Assembly: GCF_013204845.1 (NCBI RefSeq)
Contig: NZ_JABMKY010000010.1
Coordinates: forward strand, 186,001 to 250,000
Source of the DNA: Paenibacillus qinlingensis
Lineage (GTDB): Bacteria; Bacillota; Bacilli; Paenibacillales; NBRC-103111
DNA length: 64,000 bases
Direction: 5' to 3'
The position numbers and the translations under genes are program-made. The notes under the pieces were generated by a model. That model was not told the DNA's origin and ran no database searches. It saw nothing but the letters and a program-made list of their open reading frames with translations. Below are positions 44,398 to 55,461 of the stretch, one piece after another; positions within the stretch are counted from its first letter, which is position 1, and each line of letters starts with the position of its first letter.

Positions 44398-46701
44398 ATG
44401 ACACGCGTGGAAACAAACTTAATGACGGGTTGGGAATTTACATTACAAGAGCCTAATGATCACAACTTTAAGCCAATTCATTTACCTCATGACTGGGCCA
44501 TTCATGCTCCGATCAATCGAACAATGGTACAGGGAGAAGCGCAAGGATTTAGGGACCGTTGGGGGATTGGTTGGTATAGACGACATATTGCTTTGAAAGA
44601 GTTGAGGGAAGGTTATGTTTACCAGCTGCAGTTTGACGGCGTATATGAAAACAGTACGGTATGGGTCAACGGGAATGAAGCCGGTGGACAAAAATATGGC
44701 TATTCGAGGTTTACGCTGGATATTACGGACCATATCCATGAAGGAGATAATGTGATTCTGGTTAAAGTGGATAACACGTCGTTTCCCGCAGATCGATGGT
44801 ATTCGGGGGCGGGTATTTACAGAACCGTTAAGGTGCTTGAATTAAATGAGAATCACCTTAAACCGGAAGAAATCCAAGTAAAGACGGAAATTCATGGGGA
44901 TGTAGGCATTGTGACCATTGCGACAGGAGTCACATCCTTAGTAAAAGCGGTTATTTCTGATGAAAGTTCGCGCATTGTAGGTGAGTCGGACAATGGCCTA
45001 ATTAAAGTCGAAATACCAAATGTAAAGCTGTGGAGCCCTGATCAGCCGCATTTGTATCAGTTGGATTTATCGCTATTTGAAGGGGATAGCCTCTTAGATA
45101 CTTATGAATTGCGAATAGGCGTCCGCGAAATCGAACTGATTGCCGACAAAGGGATGTTCATTAATGGCAATTTGACTAAGATCAAGGGATTATGCATCCA
45201 CCAAGATGCAAGCTGTCTCGGGATTGCTGTACCTCCAGAAATTTGGAGAGAGCGGTTTGTCAAATTCAAAGCGATGGGATGCAATGCCATTCGTACAGCT
45301 CACCACATGCCTGCATCGGAAATTTTGGATCTGTGTGATGAACTAGGACTGCTCGTTTATGAAGAGCCATTCGATAAATGGACCGGAGGTTCCTACCGAA
45401 GATATTTTGAGACAGAATGGAAAAATGACCTAACCTGTATGGTAAAAAGGGATCGAAACCATCCATCCATCTTTATATGGGGAGTAGGGAACGAGGTGGA
45501 GAATCAAGGGCAAGCGTCCATGATCGCAATTTTGAAAATGTTGAAAGAACATCTGTTAACTCTCGATGATACTAGACCCGTATCCTATGCCATGAATCCG
45601 CATTTTAAATATGAAAGTAATGTCGATCTCTCTCAAGTGAAGGATATTCAACAATTTGTCGATGAAGTAAGTGATACCGAAATTTATAACCTAGAAGATC
45701 GTATTGAGCGTATCCGAAGGATTGCCGAGCATGTAGATGTGCTTAGCTGCAATTATCAAGAGCAATGGTACCCTGCCATTCATGCGGCCATGCCGGATAA
45801 ATTAATTTTGGGATCAGAGACGTACCAATTTTTCAGAGGTCATCCGGATCAAATGCAAAATTTTAGTGATGAAGTCCCTTGGATGGACGTCGAGAACCAC
45901 GATTATGTCATAGGCGGCATGCTGTGGACAGGCATTGATTATCTAGGTGAATCGATGGGGTATCCAGCCAAAGGATGGGCGGGCTCTTTATTTTCGACAA
46001 ACAATGAACGTAAGCCGCTCTCTTATCTTTATGAAAGTTATTGGTCTGAGAAACCGATGGTCTATTTGGCCGTCATGGATTATTCGTTGCAGGATGAGGG
46101 AGCGAAACAACATTGGGATACCCCGCGATATGCGAGCCATTGGAATTTCCCTCAGTTTAACAAAACGGTTATTCCATATATGATTGCTTCGAATTGTGAT
46201 GAAGTGACCTTAGAATTAAATGGGAAACAATTTTATGTGGAAAAACCATCTGCGTATCCAAATAGAATGATAACAGGGTATCTTCCTTATTTACCTGGGA
46301 CAATTACTGTAAGGGGATTTCATGATGGGGAAGAAACGTGTCAATATACACTAACAACAGCAGGGCCAACTGTAAAACTTGCCTTTGAAACGGATGATTT
46401 GAGATTGGAAGCCAAGGAAGGTTATCAGCAACTATTCACCGTTCGAGCCAAAGATAAGGAAGGAAATCCTGTGTTTCGTGAAAGTTCAAAAGTCACTTTC
46501 AAGATTACCGGGCCGGCCGAAATCGTTGGCGTAGATAATGGTGATTTATGTTCAAGTGAGACTTATGACAATCATTGGATACATATGTACCGAGGCTGTG
46601 TCAGTACGATCATTCGATTAACGGGAGAAAAGGGGCGTGTTGTATTATCGGCGTTCTCTGAAGGAATGTTTGCGGCAGATCTTGTTATCGATGTTGTGTA
46701 A
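44398..46701 (+). CDS. GH2 family glycoside hydrolase (beta-galactosidase/glucuronidase type)
   Basis: A 767-aa cytosolic GH2 enzyme. The N-terminal jelly-roll sugar-binding domain has LPHDWAIHAPI, GIGWYRRHI, DGVYENSTVWVNG and DNTSFPADRWYSGAGIYRTV. An Ig-like domain and the (beta/alpha)8 catalytic core follow. E366 in WGVGNEVENQ is the acid/base and E474 in LILGSETYQFF the nucleophile; then come the C-terminal domains (DUF4982/Ig-like) with VTLELNGK. No signal peptide is present, so it cleaves imported oligosaccharides. It is last in the operon (GAAAGGAAG before ATG). GH2 specificity (galactoside, glucuronide, mannoside) cannot be fixed by eye. Confidence 0.9.
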   Translation: MTRVETNLMTGWEFTLQEPNDHNFKPIHLPHDWAIHAPINRTMVQGEAQGFRDRWGIGWYRRHIALKELREGYVYQLQFDGVYENSTVWVNGNEAGGQKYGYSRFTLDITDHIHEGDNVILVKVDNTSFPADRWYSGAGIYRTVKVLELNENHLKPEEIQVKTEIHGDVGIVTIATGVTSLVKAVISDESSRIVGESDNGLIKVEIPNVKLWSPDQPHLYQLDLSLFEGDSLLDTYELRIGVREIELIADKGMFINGNLTKIKGLCIHQDASCLGIAVPPEIWRERFVKFKAMGCNAIRTAHHMPASEILDLCDELGLLVYEEPFDKWTGGSYRRYFETEWKNDLTCMVKRDRNHPSIFIWGVGNEVENQGQASMIAILKMLKEHLLTLDDTRPVSYAMNPHFKYESNVDLSQVKDIQQFVDEVSDTEIYNLEDRIERIRRIAEHVDVLSCNYQEQWYPAIHAAMPDKLILGSETYQFFRGHPDQMQNFSDEVPWMDVENHDYVIGGMLWTGIDYLGESMGYPAKGWAGSLFSTNNERKPLSYLYESYWSEKPMVYLAVMDYSLQDEGAKQHWDTPRYASHWNFPQFNKTVIPYMIASNCDEVTLELNGKQFYVEKPSAYPNRMITGYLPYLPGTITVRGFHDGEETCQYTLTTAGPTVKLAFETDDLRLEAKEGYQQLFTVRAKDKEGNPVFRESSKVTFKITGPAEIVGVDNGDLCSSETYDNHWIHMYRGCVSTIIRLTGEKGRVVLSAFSEGMFAADLVIDVV

Positions 46702-46717
46702 CAGTGCTTTATATGTT

Positions 46718-46746
46718 AAAAGAGGCAGGCTCATGCTGCCTCTTTA
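46718..46746 (+). terminator. Terminator of the GH2 operon
   Basis: AAAGAGGCAG / CTGCCTCTTT with a 6-nt loop and a T-rich tail. Confidence 0.8.
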
Positions 46747-46839
46747 TTTATGTCCCGAAGAGTTAATTCAGCGGTAGTCATTGGGGAGCAACTCATTCTT
46801 ACTTATTTGTTTGGCTGGCTTCCGTTATCCCCTTCTATG

Positions 46840-46867
46840 AAACCGTCCTGATCTAGGACGGTTTTTT
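46840..46867 (+). terminator. Second strong terminator
   Basis: AAACCGTCCT / AGGACGGTTT with a 5-nt loop and six T. With the previous hairpin it insulates the two carbohydrate modules. Confidence 0.9.
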
Positions 46868-47045
46868 GCGTTATTTGTAGCGAAAGAGATGTGCAGATCT
46901 TCAACTGATTAGCAGATCTAACGATGGGCTTGAGCAAGGTTAACTTTAAGAAAAACGAGTCATATTCAGCGCTGTGAGAGCTTGCTATGATCAAAACGTG
47001 ATATCAGGGGTTCACGTCGGAGACAAGAAAGGAGGGGAAATCAGG

Positions 47046-47981
47046 ATGGTCAACGAACTCAAAGATGGCGGCCGTGGGCTGAGCTTTTTCAAACGAATCA
47101 ACAAAGGGAAATATGTGCTTCTGATGTTTTTGCCTTGTTTGGTGTATTATATTTTGTTTCAATACGCCCCCATGCTTGGAATCGTCATAAGCTTCAAAAA
47201 CTACAACTTAGTGAAAGGGATTTGGTCAAGTGAGTGGGTGGGACTGAAATATTACGTGATGTTTCTTCAGGACCCCGGCTCTTTAAAGTTAATTAAGAAT
47301 ACCTTCTTACTAGGATTCTATGCTTTGCTGTTTGGTTTTGCGCCGCCAATTCTACTTGCATTGCTGCTCAATGAAGTGAAGAATGCACTGTTCAAACGGT
47401 TTGTCCAAACCGTCAGCTATTTACCGCATTTTATATCCAATGTCGTTGTCGTAGGAATGATTGTTACGTTTCTCTCGCCTTCGGGTGGTTTGATCAACGA
47501 TATCATCCAATCGCTAGGCTTTCAACCGATCAATTTTATGATGGAGCCTGGATTGTTTCGTACTATTTATGTAACATCCGGCGTATGGCAAAGCTTTGGC
47601 TGGGGGTCCATTATTTATCTTGCCGCCCTATCGGAGATTGACCCAACGTTATACGAAGCGGCAGAGATGGACGGGGCTTCCCGATGGAGGAAAATGTGGC
47701 ACGTCACTTTACCGGGCATTGCGCCTGCCATTGTCACTTTACTTATCCTGAGCGTGGGTAATATTACGCAAGTCGGTTTTGAGAAAGTGTTCCTGCTTAC
47801 GAACCCAATCAACGTGAGAACAGCGGACATTCTAAGTACCAACGTGTATAAAATGGGGCTTATCGGAGGGCAATACAGCTATGCTTCTGCGGTTGGATTG
47901 TTTGCTTCCATCATCAGTTTAGTTTTTCTCATAGGTACGAATTACATGAGTCGCAAAATTACGCAAACTAGCCTATGGTAG
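47046..47981 (+). CDS. lplB: ABC transporter permease, LplB type
   Basis: A 311-aa permease of the LplB/YtcP group common in Paenibacillus. Characteristic stretches are FKRINKGKYVLLMFLPCLVY near the start, YAPMLGIVISFKNYNLVKGI, the FVQTVSYLPHFISNVVVVGM helix and the EAA loop LYEAAEMDGASRWRKMWHVTLP. ATG 47046 with AAAGGAGGG upstream is the start; the longer frame lacks support. The next permease follows after 13 bp. These importers usually take up oligosaccharides and use a shared ATPase. Confidence 0.9.
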   Translation: MVNELKDGGRGLSFFKRINKGKYVLLMFLPCLVYYILFQYAPMLGIVISFKNYNLVKGIWSSEWVGLKYYVMFLQDPGSLKLIKNTFLLGFYALLFGFAPPILLALLLNEVKNALFKRFVQTVSYLPHFISNVVVVGMIVTFLSPSGGLINDIIQSLGFQPINFMMEPGLFRTIYVTSGVWQSFGWGSIIYLAALSEIDPTLYEAAEMDGASRWRKMWHVTLPGIAPAIVTLLILSVGNITQVGFEKVFLLTNPINVRTADILSTNVYKMGLIGGQYSYASAVGLFASIISLVFLIGTNYMSRKITQTSLW

Positions 47982-47994
47982 AAGGGACATCGTT

Positions 47995-48855
47995 ATGAAG
48001 CAAAGAATCACGGTATTTTCCATTTTTAATCTCATGCTCATGCTTGGGGTGGTTGTGGTAACCCTCTATCCCTTTCTTTACATGTTGGCGGTTTCCTTAA
48101 GTGATAGTACGTATGTGATGAAAGGAAGCGTTACTTGGTACCCTAAAGGGTTAAATTTGGCTATGTATGAGCTGGTTTTGAAGGACCCTCGCATTATGAA
48201 GGGATTTCTCAATACGTTTGCATACACGGTACTGGGAACACTCATCTCCTTAACCATAACAGCCTTCGGGGCTTATGCCATCACCAAAAAAGAGATGATG
48301 TTTGCAAAAGGCTTTACACTCATGGTTGTCATTACGCTATTCTTTAGTGGGGGCATGATTCCGACATTTCTTGTCGTCAAATCGTATGGTCTCATGGATA
48401 CCATCTGGGCGATGGTGCTCCCGAATGCGGTGAACTCATGGAATCTGTTAGTGATGACCTCATTCTTCCGAGGTATACCGAAGGAAATAGAAGAGTCGGG
48501 TAAAATGGACGGCCTAAACGACATTGCGATCGCCATACGTATCGTATTCCCAATGTCAAAAGCTGTTTTTACGGCGATAGGATTATTCACAGCTGTAGGC
48601 TTGTGGAACGATTTCTTTACTCCGCTGTTATACCTCAGGGACGTTAATTTATTTCCGCTATCTGTTGTATTACGCAATATTATGCTTGCTGGACAGATGG
48701 CAACTGAAGCAACCAGCGCTCAGGGCGATGCCATAGTCACGGAGTCGCTGAAATACGCGGTTCTTATGGTAGCAACGCTGCCGATTTTGTTACTGTATCC
48801 CTTTTTGCAGAAGTATTTCGATAAAGGGGTTTTGGTGGGGTCTATTAAAGGATAA
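47995..48855 (+). CDS. lplC: ABC transporter permease, LplC/YtcP type
   Basis: A 286-aa second permease with six helices. Family motifs are LYPFLYMLAVSLSDSTYV, GAYAITKKEMMFAKGF, LFFSGGMIPTFLVVKSYGLM and the EAA loop EIEESGKMDGLNDIAIAIRI. The C-terminus LQKYFDKGVLVGSIKG is diagnostic of the LplC group. GAAGGGAC precedes ATG 47995. It works with the LplB-type permease 13 bp upstream and the lipoprotein 53 bp downstream. Confidence 0.9.
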   Translation: MKQRITVFSIFNLMLMLGVVVVTLYPFLYMLAVSLSDSTYVMKGSVTWYPKGLNLAMYELVLKDPRIMKGFLNTFAYTVLGTLISLTITAFGAYAITKKEMMFAKGFTLMVVITLFFSGGMIPTFLVVKSYGLMDTIWAMVLPNAVNSWNLLVMTSFFRGIPKEIEESGKMDGLNDIAIAIRIVFPMSKAVFTAIGLFTAVGLWNDFFTPLLYLRDVNLFPLSVVLRNIMLAGQMATEATSAQGDAIVTESLKYAVLMVATLPILLLYPFLQKYFDKGVLVGSIKG

Positions 48856-48908
48856 GCATCATCAAAACGCTAGTTACAGATCAATTATGAAAAAAGGGGA
48901 AGTTGTGA

Positions 48909-50444
48909 ATGAGAAAAGTTGGGTTAGTAGCACTTCATATGGCCGTGGTCCTTACCGTTCTTGCAGGTTGTACAACAAAAACAGCCACACAGAGTCCGTC
49001 TCCGAACAGCAGCGGGAGTCCGGGAAGTACAGCAGCCGCAAGTCCAGCTGTGACGAAGAATACGTTCACTGCACTGCTTGAAACGAATGCAAGTTGGCCG
49101 TACAACAAAGATTGGCCGATCTGGAAATACATTGAGGAGAAGACCGGAGCAACTTGGAATGTTCAGCTTCCCTCTGGAAATTTGCAAGATACGACGACGC
49201 TCAATGTTGCTTCCGGATCTGTGCCGGATCTGACGTTCGGCTATACGCCGATGGCCAACACCTATGGCATTCAAGGGGTATTTGCCAATATTCTTGACTA
49301 CACGGATATCATGCCTAATTTTAAAAAATGGATGGAAAAATATCCGACTTATGTGAAAGCTTCCTTGGCGTCAGACGGGAAAATGTACGTTTTTCCTAAT
49401 GAAGGTTACGGAAAGGCCAATGGGATGAGCTGGTTGTACCGTCAAGATATTTTCCGGAAAAATAATCTGAAGACGCCGGCTACTTTTGATGAATTTTATC
49501 AAACAATAAAGCAACTCAAGCAAATTTATCCCGATTCCACGCCTTTTGTTTTCCGGAATGGCTTAAATATTCTTAGTAATATGGCGCCTTCTTTTGATAC
49601 GAACGGCGGTTATTATCTGGACAAGAAAACGAATAAAGTGAAGTTTGGTCCTATTGAGCCTAACTATAAGAAGATGGTGGAGTATCTGCATAAGTTTTAC
49701 GTGGATGGCCTGATTCCAAAGGATTTCCTGACCGTAGATACGAAGCGTTGGCAAGATATGATTTCGACGAATAAGGGCTTTGTGACCAATGATTATATCG
49801 TGCGTATTGATTTCTTCAACACGCCAATGCGGAAGGAAAATCCAGATTCTACACTAGCCTTCATGCCGCCTGCTTCGGGCTTTGCTGGTGCGAAGCCGTT
49901 GCTGCTTAACACGCAATCTGTCGATGGTGGATTGATGGTATCGGCTAAGTCGAAGAAAATCAAAGAAATTATGAAGATGATGGATTTCTTCTACAGTGAA
50001 GAAGGTAAAACGATGGCAAGTTGGGGCAAAGAAGGCGAAACTTTTACCGTGGACAACGGGAAAAAGCAATATAAGCCGGGCTTGTTCGCCAATTCAACCG
50101 AGTTAGCCAATAAATTTGGTTTAACGACGCTGGGCACGTATACCTGGTTTGATTTTGATGCGTACAAATCGATTATTTCCCCAAGTTTGCAGTCCGCTTA
50201 CGATGAGGCTGACAAGTATATGGATGTGTACAGCCCTCTGCCGAAGAACACACAACCGGAGCTCGATACATTATCCATCACCGGAAAAGCGGTAACAGAT
50301 GCCTATTCCGAAAGCATTTCCAAGTTTATCGTAGGTCAACGAAGCTTGGATGAATGGGATCAATATGTGGAAGAGCTCAAAAAGCAGGGACTTCAAAAGA
50401 CGATTGATGTCTATCAAGCTGCGTTTGACCGAGTTCAGAAATAA
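48909..50444 (+). CDS. lplA: Extracellular substrate-binding lipoprotein, LplA type
   Basis: A 511-aa lipoprotein with signal peptide and lipobox VLAGC (Cys 21), a Ser/Pro/Gly linker, and the large LplA-type binding fold (WKYIEEKTGATWNVQLPSGN, VPDLTFGYTPMANTYGIQGV, SWLYRQDIFRKNNLKTPATF). Its substrate is probably the product of the lyase encoded next. GGGGAAG precedes ATG 48909. It completes a three-gene importer (permease, permease, lipoprotein). Confidence 0.9.
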   Translation: MRKVGLVALHMAVVLTVLAGCTTKTATQSPSPNSSGSPGSTAAASPAVTKNTFTALLETNASWPYNKDWPIWKYIEEKTGATWNVQLPSGNLQDTTTLNVASGSVPDLTFGYTPMANTYGIQGVFANILDYTDIMPNFKKWMEKYPTYVKASLASDGKMYVFPNEGYGKANGMSWLYRQDIFRKNNLKTPATFDEFYQTIKQLKQIYPDSTPFVFRNGLNILSNMAPSFDTNGGYYLDKKTNKVKFGPIEPNYKKMVEYLHKFYVDGLIPKDFLTVDTKRWQDMISTNKGFVTNDYIVRIDFFNTPMRKENPDSTLAFMPPASGFAGAKPLLLNTQSVDGGLMVSAKSKKIKEIMKMMDFFYSEEGKTMASWGKEGETFTVDNGKKQYKPGLFANSTELANKFGLTTLGTYTWFDFDAYKSIISPSLQSAYDEADKYMDVYSPLPKNTQPELDTLSITGKAVTDAYSESISKFIVGQRSLDEWDQYVEELKKQGLQKTIDVYQAAFDRVQK

Positions 50445-50497
50445 CTCCATCCTGCAAAGTGGGTTGGGTATCATTTCCCGCATCTGCATCTTTGCGA

Positions 50498-50540
50498 ACC
50501 AGCAGGGTTCTCGCTTAAAGCGGGTGCGGGTTTACTCTTT
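50498..50540 (+). terminator. Candidate terminator between lipoprotein and lyase genes
   Basis: An imperfect hairpin (AACC..GCA..CGCT / AGCG..TGC..GGTTT) ends in a short T-rich tract. If active, the lyase gene would need its own promoter, but none is clear. Confidence 0.4.
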
Positions 50541-50565
50541 TATCTAAGTGAGGAGAGATGAATTC

Positions 50566-53500
50566 GTGGGAGTTAAACGAGGAAAGCATGGGTTAGTTCG
50601 ACTTTCAGTACATTGTTTATTAGTTGCTATGCTAGTTGGGCTCTTTCTTCCGGCTAATCCTAGCGTACAGGCGGAAGCTAGTAACATGGTGTTGAACGCG
50701 GGTTTTGAAACGCAATTGACGAATGGAAATCCAGCCGATTGGACCATTAAGGAATATTCCGCAGGGCCTGTTGTCACGGTGAATACGGCTGTTTATCATG
50801 AGGGAACCCATGCGATCAAGATCGATGCATCGGCGGGTGGGAGAAAGAGTGTAGCTCAAAATATTTCCTCGATCACAGCAGGGCAATCTTACAATGTTTC
50901 TTCTTGGATTAAAACTGAAAATGTAGTTTCTCAAGAGGGAGCACGAATAAGAATTGGTTTTTATGATGCAGTGAATGTGCTTACGGGCTCACAAGTGTAT
51001 ACATTCGGTCTCACAGGCAGCAACAATTGGCAGCTTGTGAATAAAACGGTGCAGGCACCTGTCGGAACTGTCAAACTGGCAATTGAACTGATGCCAGATG
51101 TAGGTACAGGTGTAACTTGGTACGACGATGTCAGAGTGGTGCCCGTCTACCCCGTGCAGGGAATTACGTTGGACCTAACGTCGGCCCATCTTTCGATTGG
51201 GCAAACTACAGCTTTGCATGCTTCACTCACACCAGTGAATGCGACAAATCAACAAATAACGTGGAACTCTTCCAATGAGAGTGTCGCCACAGTGAACAGC
51301 GGGGGGACAGTAACAGCAATCGGTTATGGAACAGCCATAATTAAAGCTACAAGCGAGGGGGAATTTAGCGCGCAATGTTATGTATCCGTCGGGGATACAG
51401 GTGTCAGTGTGGGTCACATCACTGTGAATACGAATCGAGTCACCGCTGCCGTTACAGATACGATGAGACTGTCGGCTGTCGTATCGCCGTCAAATGCTTA
51501 CGACCAGCGGGTGGCATGGACATCTTCCAATCCTGCCGTTGCGACAGTAGATAACAGCGGCCGCGTTGAAGTCGTTGGGCAAGGAACAGCAACGATAACA
51601 GTTACAACCTTAGATGGCAATCTAACTGCATCAACGATAATTAATGGTAACAGCCTGCTTCGAAACGGAAGCTTTGAAATGGTTTCGTCTGGGAATGTGC
51701 TTCCCGAAGGCTGGTCGCTGACGAATTACACATCTGGCCCTGTAGCCAGCTTGGATAGCTCGACAGTCAAGGACGGTGGAAAATCTCTCAAGATTGACGC
51801 TTCCAGTGGCGGTAGAATTAGTGTCGCTAGAGAGATTACTTCCATTACTGCTGGAAATCATTATAAATTCTCAGCGTGGATCAAGACGAACCAAGTGCAG
51901 TCCGTCGAAGGAGCACGGGTCAGGATCGGATTTTATAACAGCTCGAATGCGCCTATTGGTTCAATGATGTTTGTAGGTGGGATCAAAGGAAGCCAAGATT
52001 GGAAGCTTGTTGAGAAGATTGTTCAAGCGCCGGCAGGCGCCGTGAAGATGAGGATTGAAAACATGCCGGATACAGGCACGGGCACTACCTGGTATGACGG
52101 GGAAAGTGTCATTCCATGGGTGTATGCCGAGGGTGTTAGCGTCACCCCGGATGAGTTGACTTTGCAGGTTGGCGAGAGCAGCGTGCTGAACGCGTCGATT
52201 GCTCCGGTAAGTGCAACCAACCAGGGTGTGACATGGACAACATCGGATGGGAGTGTTGTTAGCGTAAGCAATGGTACCGTGACGGCCATACGTCAAGGCA
52301 TTGCAGGTGTAACCGCGACTTCCCAAGACGGTGGCTTCCAAGCCGTAAGTGTTGTACAGGTCGGAGGAAATACCGACATTACCGTACCGGATTACACTGC
52401 AACAACAACGTTTGGCGGTTCGGTTGGCGGACAGGTGATTGCCACTGATGCGAGCAACCATTCGCTCTCGTATACAAAGCTGGGAGAGCCGGATCACGGT
52501 ACGGTTCGTGTTCATAGCGATGGTACCTGGACGTATAAAGCGAATCCGGGGAACCAGACGACCGATCGCTTTTACATCGGGGTAACCGACGGCAACGGCA
52601 GCTCCACGTATGCGACAGTGACGATCAGCATACAGCCCTTGTCGACCGCATTAGCGCCATACGCTAACGTGCACCCAAGTCTTTTCCTTGATGGAACGAA
52701 AGTGAATCAACTGAAAACGGCGATTCTGCCAGGGGGAACCCATGCGGATATCTGGCAGGAAATTAAAGCGAAAGCCGATGCTTATGTGGTAACCACGCCT
52801 ACAGCCTACTATGTGGATTCCTATGAGGGTGAATCGTGGCAAAGAGACACGGCGGATCATACGATCTATCTAGCCTTGGCCTATCTAATCGACGGAGATA
52901 TCAAATATTTTAATGCTGCGAAATCCCATGCGCTTGCTTCCGTCAATTACCCAACGTGGGGAAGAGGTGCTCTTCAGAATACCGATCTTGCTGCGGGACA
53001 TCAATTATTAAGTCTTGCTATCGTCTATGATTGGCTGTATAACGACCTGGATTTGACAACGCGCAATGCCATTAAGCAAAAGTTGGAAACGCGTGGAAAC
53101 GAAATGTATCTGAAGGCGAGTGGTCAGCCTTTTGAAGGTCAGAAATATAACATCTACTGGACGGAAAGCTACTTACAGAACCATATGTGGGTGAGTCTAG
53201 GTGGACTTTCAGCGGCAGGCATTGCCCTCTACGAAACTGGCGAAAATACGCTTCCTTGGCTGACGTACACGATAGGTAAATTTGATAAAGTACTGCAAGC
53301 CTTGTCGGAGGATGGAGCTAGCCAAGAGGGTTATCCGTATTGGCAATACGGGCTTGAATACTTATTGAAATATGGCGAGCTTGCTCAGAAATTCCTAGGC
53401 ATCGATATTTACACAGACAATCAGTGGCTTGAGCAGGCTTCAACTTATGCAGCTTATATGCAGTTGCCTAAGAACAGTTGGAAATCCGACGTCAATCATC

Positions 53501-55272
53501 TTAATTTTGGGGATGATGCCAATGTGAACTGGTATGGGCCTGATATGTCGTTAAGACTCCTAGCAGGTAAATATGGGGATGAACTTGCACAAGGACTTGC
53601 AGGCGAGATCGATCGTGCGAATATTGAATCTACGAATGTGAAATATGGCAATCTGTTGTGGTATGATCCGGCGGTAGCGGAAGGTTCGACAAGCAGCCTG
53701 CCTACCTTGCATCTCTTTGATGATCTAGGCATCGTCTCTGCGAGATCTGACTGGTCCGGAGACGAATCGGTTGTCGCTTTCAAAAGCGGTCCGTCGATCG
53801 GCCATAAAGGACTCCATATGAACAAGTCCGAAACGTTCGATAACTGGGGCGTGGATCATGCACATCCGGATGCCAATCATTTTATGATTTTTGGCAATGG
53901 GGAATGGTTAATAAGAGACGATGGGTATGCGGATAAATGGACGTCTAATCATAATACACTGTTAATCAATGGAACGGGTCAGCTAGGAGAAGGGAAAGAA
54001 TTCCTCAATAACCTTCCTTTACAAAGTGTAAAATCAGAACCTACCATTGTAAAAACCGTATCCACTGCTGTTTACGATTACATGCTTGGTGAAGCGTCGC
54101 AAGCTTATGACAGCACGCTTGGTCTTCAGAAGTATAAACGTCATCTCATCTACTTGAAGCCGGATATTCTCGTGGTCGTGGATGACATCGAAGTCAATGA
54201 ACCGAAAAATCTGGAGCTCCGGTTTTTCCCGGAAAGCCAAAACATTCAATCGCTTGGAGATGGCAGCTATCTGACCACCGGTGGGACGGCGAATTTAAGA
54301 TATAAGGAACTGACTGGAACCAATATCACTTCCAGCGTGGACTATGTGCCTTATGTAACAGAAGAAAGCAACATGGACAGACAGGCATTTCGTTTGGTAA
54401 ATACTACACAATCGCATTGGACCAATGCTGCCGCATTCTCCTGGTCCGATTCAGAGATGATCCCGAAGAGCGTCACATTGACGCAGCAAGGGGATACATG
54501 GACCTTTGAAGCAGAAGGAGCCTCCGTGTCTCTGAATCTATCAACAGATACCGTGCAAGGTGTGCAAGGATCAGGGGGAGGCCAAACAGGCAACGATGCG
54601 ACATTGGATGCGATTGTTCTAAACGGTAAGTTCATTCAAGGGTTTACTTCCGGCGTATTTAACTATACCGTGCCGAAGTCTTCGAAATTGCCGCAGGCAA
54701 CGGTTTCCGCTATCAAGCATGATAAGAATGCGACGGTGCAAACGACTTGGAGTGGCAACGCGACAGGAACAGCAACAATTCAAGTGACATCTGCAAACGG
54801 TATGGTCACCAACACGTATACGCTCACGGTGGAGGATTCTTCCTTGCTTACGGTTGTTGGAGGAAACAGCAATGTTGTAAGTACAGATTTTGGCGCAGCC
54901 AATGGCATCGATGACAACATGGGGAGCATCTGGTCGGGCAAATCGGATTCTACACTCGTGACATCCGACAATCCGCAAGGGTATCCTTGGCTTGGGCTGA
55001 ATCTAGGTAGTGTCAAGAATGTGAATCAAGTGGATATTGCTTGGTATTTGGGCCATCAACGTCAAGCGACCTTTGATATTGAAGTATCGACTAACGGCAC
55101 GGTTTGGACGAATGTTTATTCGGGCACAAGCAGCGGAACAACGGCAGCATATGAAAGCTATACATTCTCAAATGCCAGCGCAAAGTATATACGGATACTT
55201 GGACATGGTACGAATCAAGGTGTCTACACGAGTATCAAAGATGTGAATGTCTATAAGCAAACTGTCAATTAA
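50566..55272 (+). CDS. Giant secreted heparinase II/III-type polysaccharide lyase with BIG2, CBM and F5/8-C domains
   Basis: A 1,568-aa exported enzyme from GTG 50566 (AGGAGA upstream). Order: signal peptide; CBM-like jelly roll (~40-200); two BIG2 domains; a second CBM-like domain closely similar to the first; a third BIG2; a VCBS/cadherin-like domain; an alpha/alpha-toroid (~700-1010); the heparinase II/III catalytic beta-domain with [20 protein letters not shown] and [15 protein letters not shown] (~1095-1150); a cadherin-like domain; and an F5/8 type C domain at the C-terminus. The family eliminates uronic-acid-containing polysaccharides (heparin, alginate, ulvan-like). It probably acts outside the cell and feeds the adjacent LplABC importer. 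There is no SLH anchor, so attachment is via substrate. Confidence 0.85.
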   Translation: MGVKRGKHGLVRLSVHCLLVAMLVGLFLPANPSVQAEASNMVLNAGFETQLTNGNPADWTIKEYSAGPVVTVNTAVYHEGTHAIKIDASAGGRKSVAQNISSITAGQSYNVSSWIKTENVVSQEGARIRIGFYDAVNVLTGSQVYTFGLTGSNNWQLVNKTVQAPVGTVKLAIELMPDVGTGVTWYDDVRVVPVYPVQGITLDLTSAHLSIGQTTALHASLTPVNATNQQITWNSSNESVATVNSGGTVTAIGYGTAIIKATSEGEFSAQCYVSVGDTGVSVGHITVNTNRVTAAVTDTMRLSAVVSPSNAYDQRVAWTSSNPAVATVDNSGRVEVVGQGTATITVTTLDGNLTASTIINGNSLLRNGSFEMVSSGNVLPEGWSLTNYTSGPVASLDSSTVKDGGKSLKIDASSGGRISVAREITSITAGNHYKFSAWIKTNQVQSVEGARVRIGFYNSSNAPIGSMMFVGGIKGSQDWKLVEKIVQAPAGAVKMRIENMPDTGTGTTWYDGESVIPWVYAEGVSVTPDELTLQVGESSVLNASIAPVSATNQGVTWTTSDGSVVSVSNGTVTAIRQGIAGVTATSQDGGFQAVSVVQVGGNTDITVPDYTATTTFGGSVGGQVIATDASNHSLSYTKLGEPDHGTVRVHSDGTWTYKANPGNQTTDRFYIGVTDGNGSSTYATVTISIQPLSTALAPYANVHPSLFLDGTKVNQLKTAILPGGTHADIWQEIKAKADAYVVTTPTAYYVDSYEGESWQRDTADHTIYLALAYLIDGDIKYFNAAKSHALASVNYPTWGRGALQNTDLAAGHQLLSLAIVYDWLYNDLDLTTRNAIKQKLETRGNEMYLKASGQPFEGQKYNIYWTESYLQNHMWVSLGGLSAAGIALYETGENTLPWLTYTIGKFDKVLQALSEDGASQEGYPYWQYGLEYLLKYGELAQKFLGIDIYTDNQWLEQASTYAAYMQLPKNSWKSDVNHLNFGDDANVNWYGPDMSLRLLAGKYGDELAQGLAGEIDRANIESTNVKYGNLLWYDPAVAEGSTSSLPTLHLFDDLGIVSARSDWSGDESVVAFKSGPSIGHKGLHMNKSETFDNWGVDHAHPDANHFMIFGNGEWLIRDDGYADKWTSNHNTLLINGTGQLGEGKEFLNNLPLQSVKSEPTIVKTVSTAVYDYMLGEASQAYDSTLGLQKYKRHLIYLKPDILVVVDDIEVNEPKNLELRFFPESQNIQSLGDGSYLTTGGTANLRYKELTGTNITSSVDYVPYVTEESNMDRQAFRLVNTTQSHWTNAAAFSWSDSEMIPKSVTLTQQGDTWTFEAEGASVSLNLSTDTVQGVQGSGGGQTGNDATLDAIVLNGKFIQGFTSGVFNYTVPKSSKLPQATVSAIKHDKNATVQTTWSGNATGTATIQVTSANGMVTNTYTLTVEDSSLLTVVGGNSNVVSTDFGAANGIDDNMGSIWSGKSDSTLVTSDNPQGYPWLGLNLGSVKNVNQVDIAWYLGHQRQATFDIEVSTNGTVWTNVYSGTSSGTTAAYESYTFSNASAKYIRILGHGTNQGVYTSIKDVNVYKQTVN

Positions 55273-55295
55273 ACAGTAGCATCCATGTGTGGAAT

Positions 55296-55336
55296 AGCCA
55301 TGTTTCTCGAGGTGTTAGCGAGAAACATGGCTTTTT
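55296..55336 (+). terminator. Strong Rho-independent terminator
   Basis: AGCCATGTTTCTCG / CGAGAAACATGGCT with a 9-nt loop and five T, just after the lyase gene. Confidence 0.95.
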
Positions 55337-55461
55337 ACCGACTTATCATGTGAAGATGGGCTAACTATGAATAGAACAGCACATTTCCTTCTAGGCTCCG
55401 CTTGTTCTACACTGATAGGTATACATGATATAATTTTGGCAACTAGAGGGGGGCGCTAGGT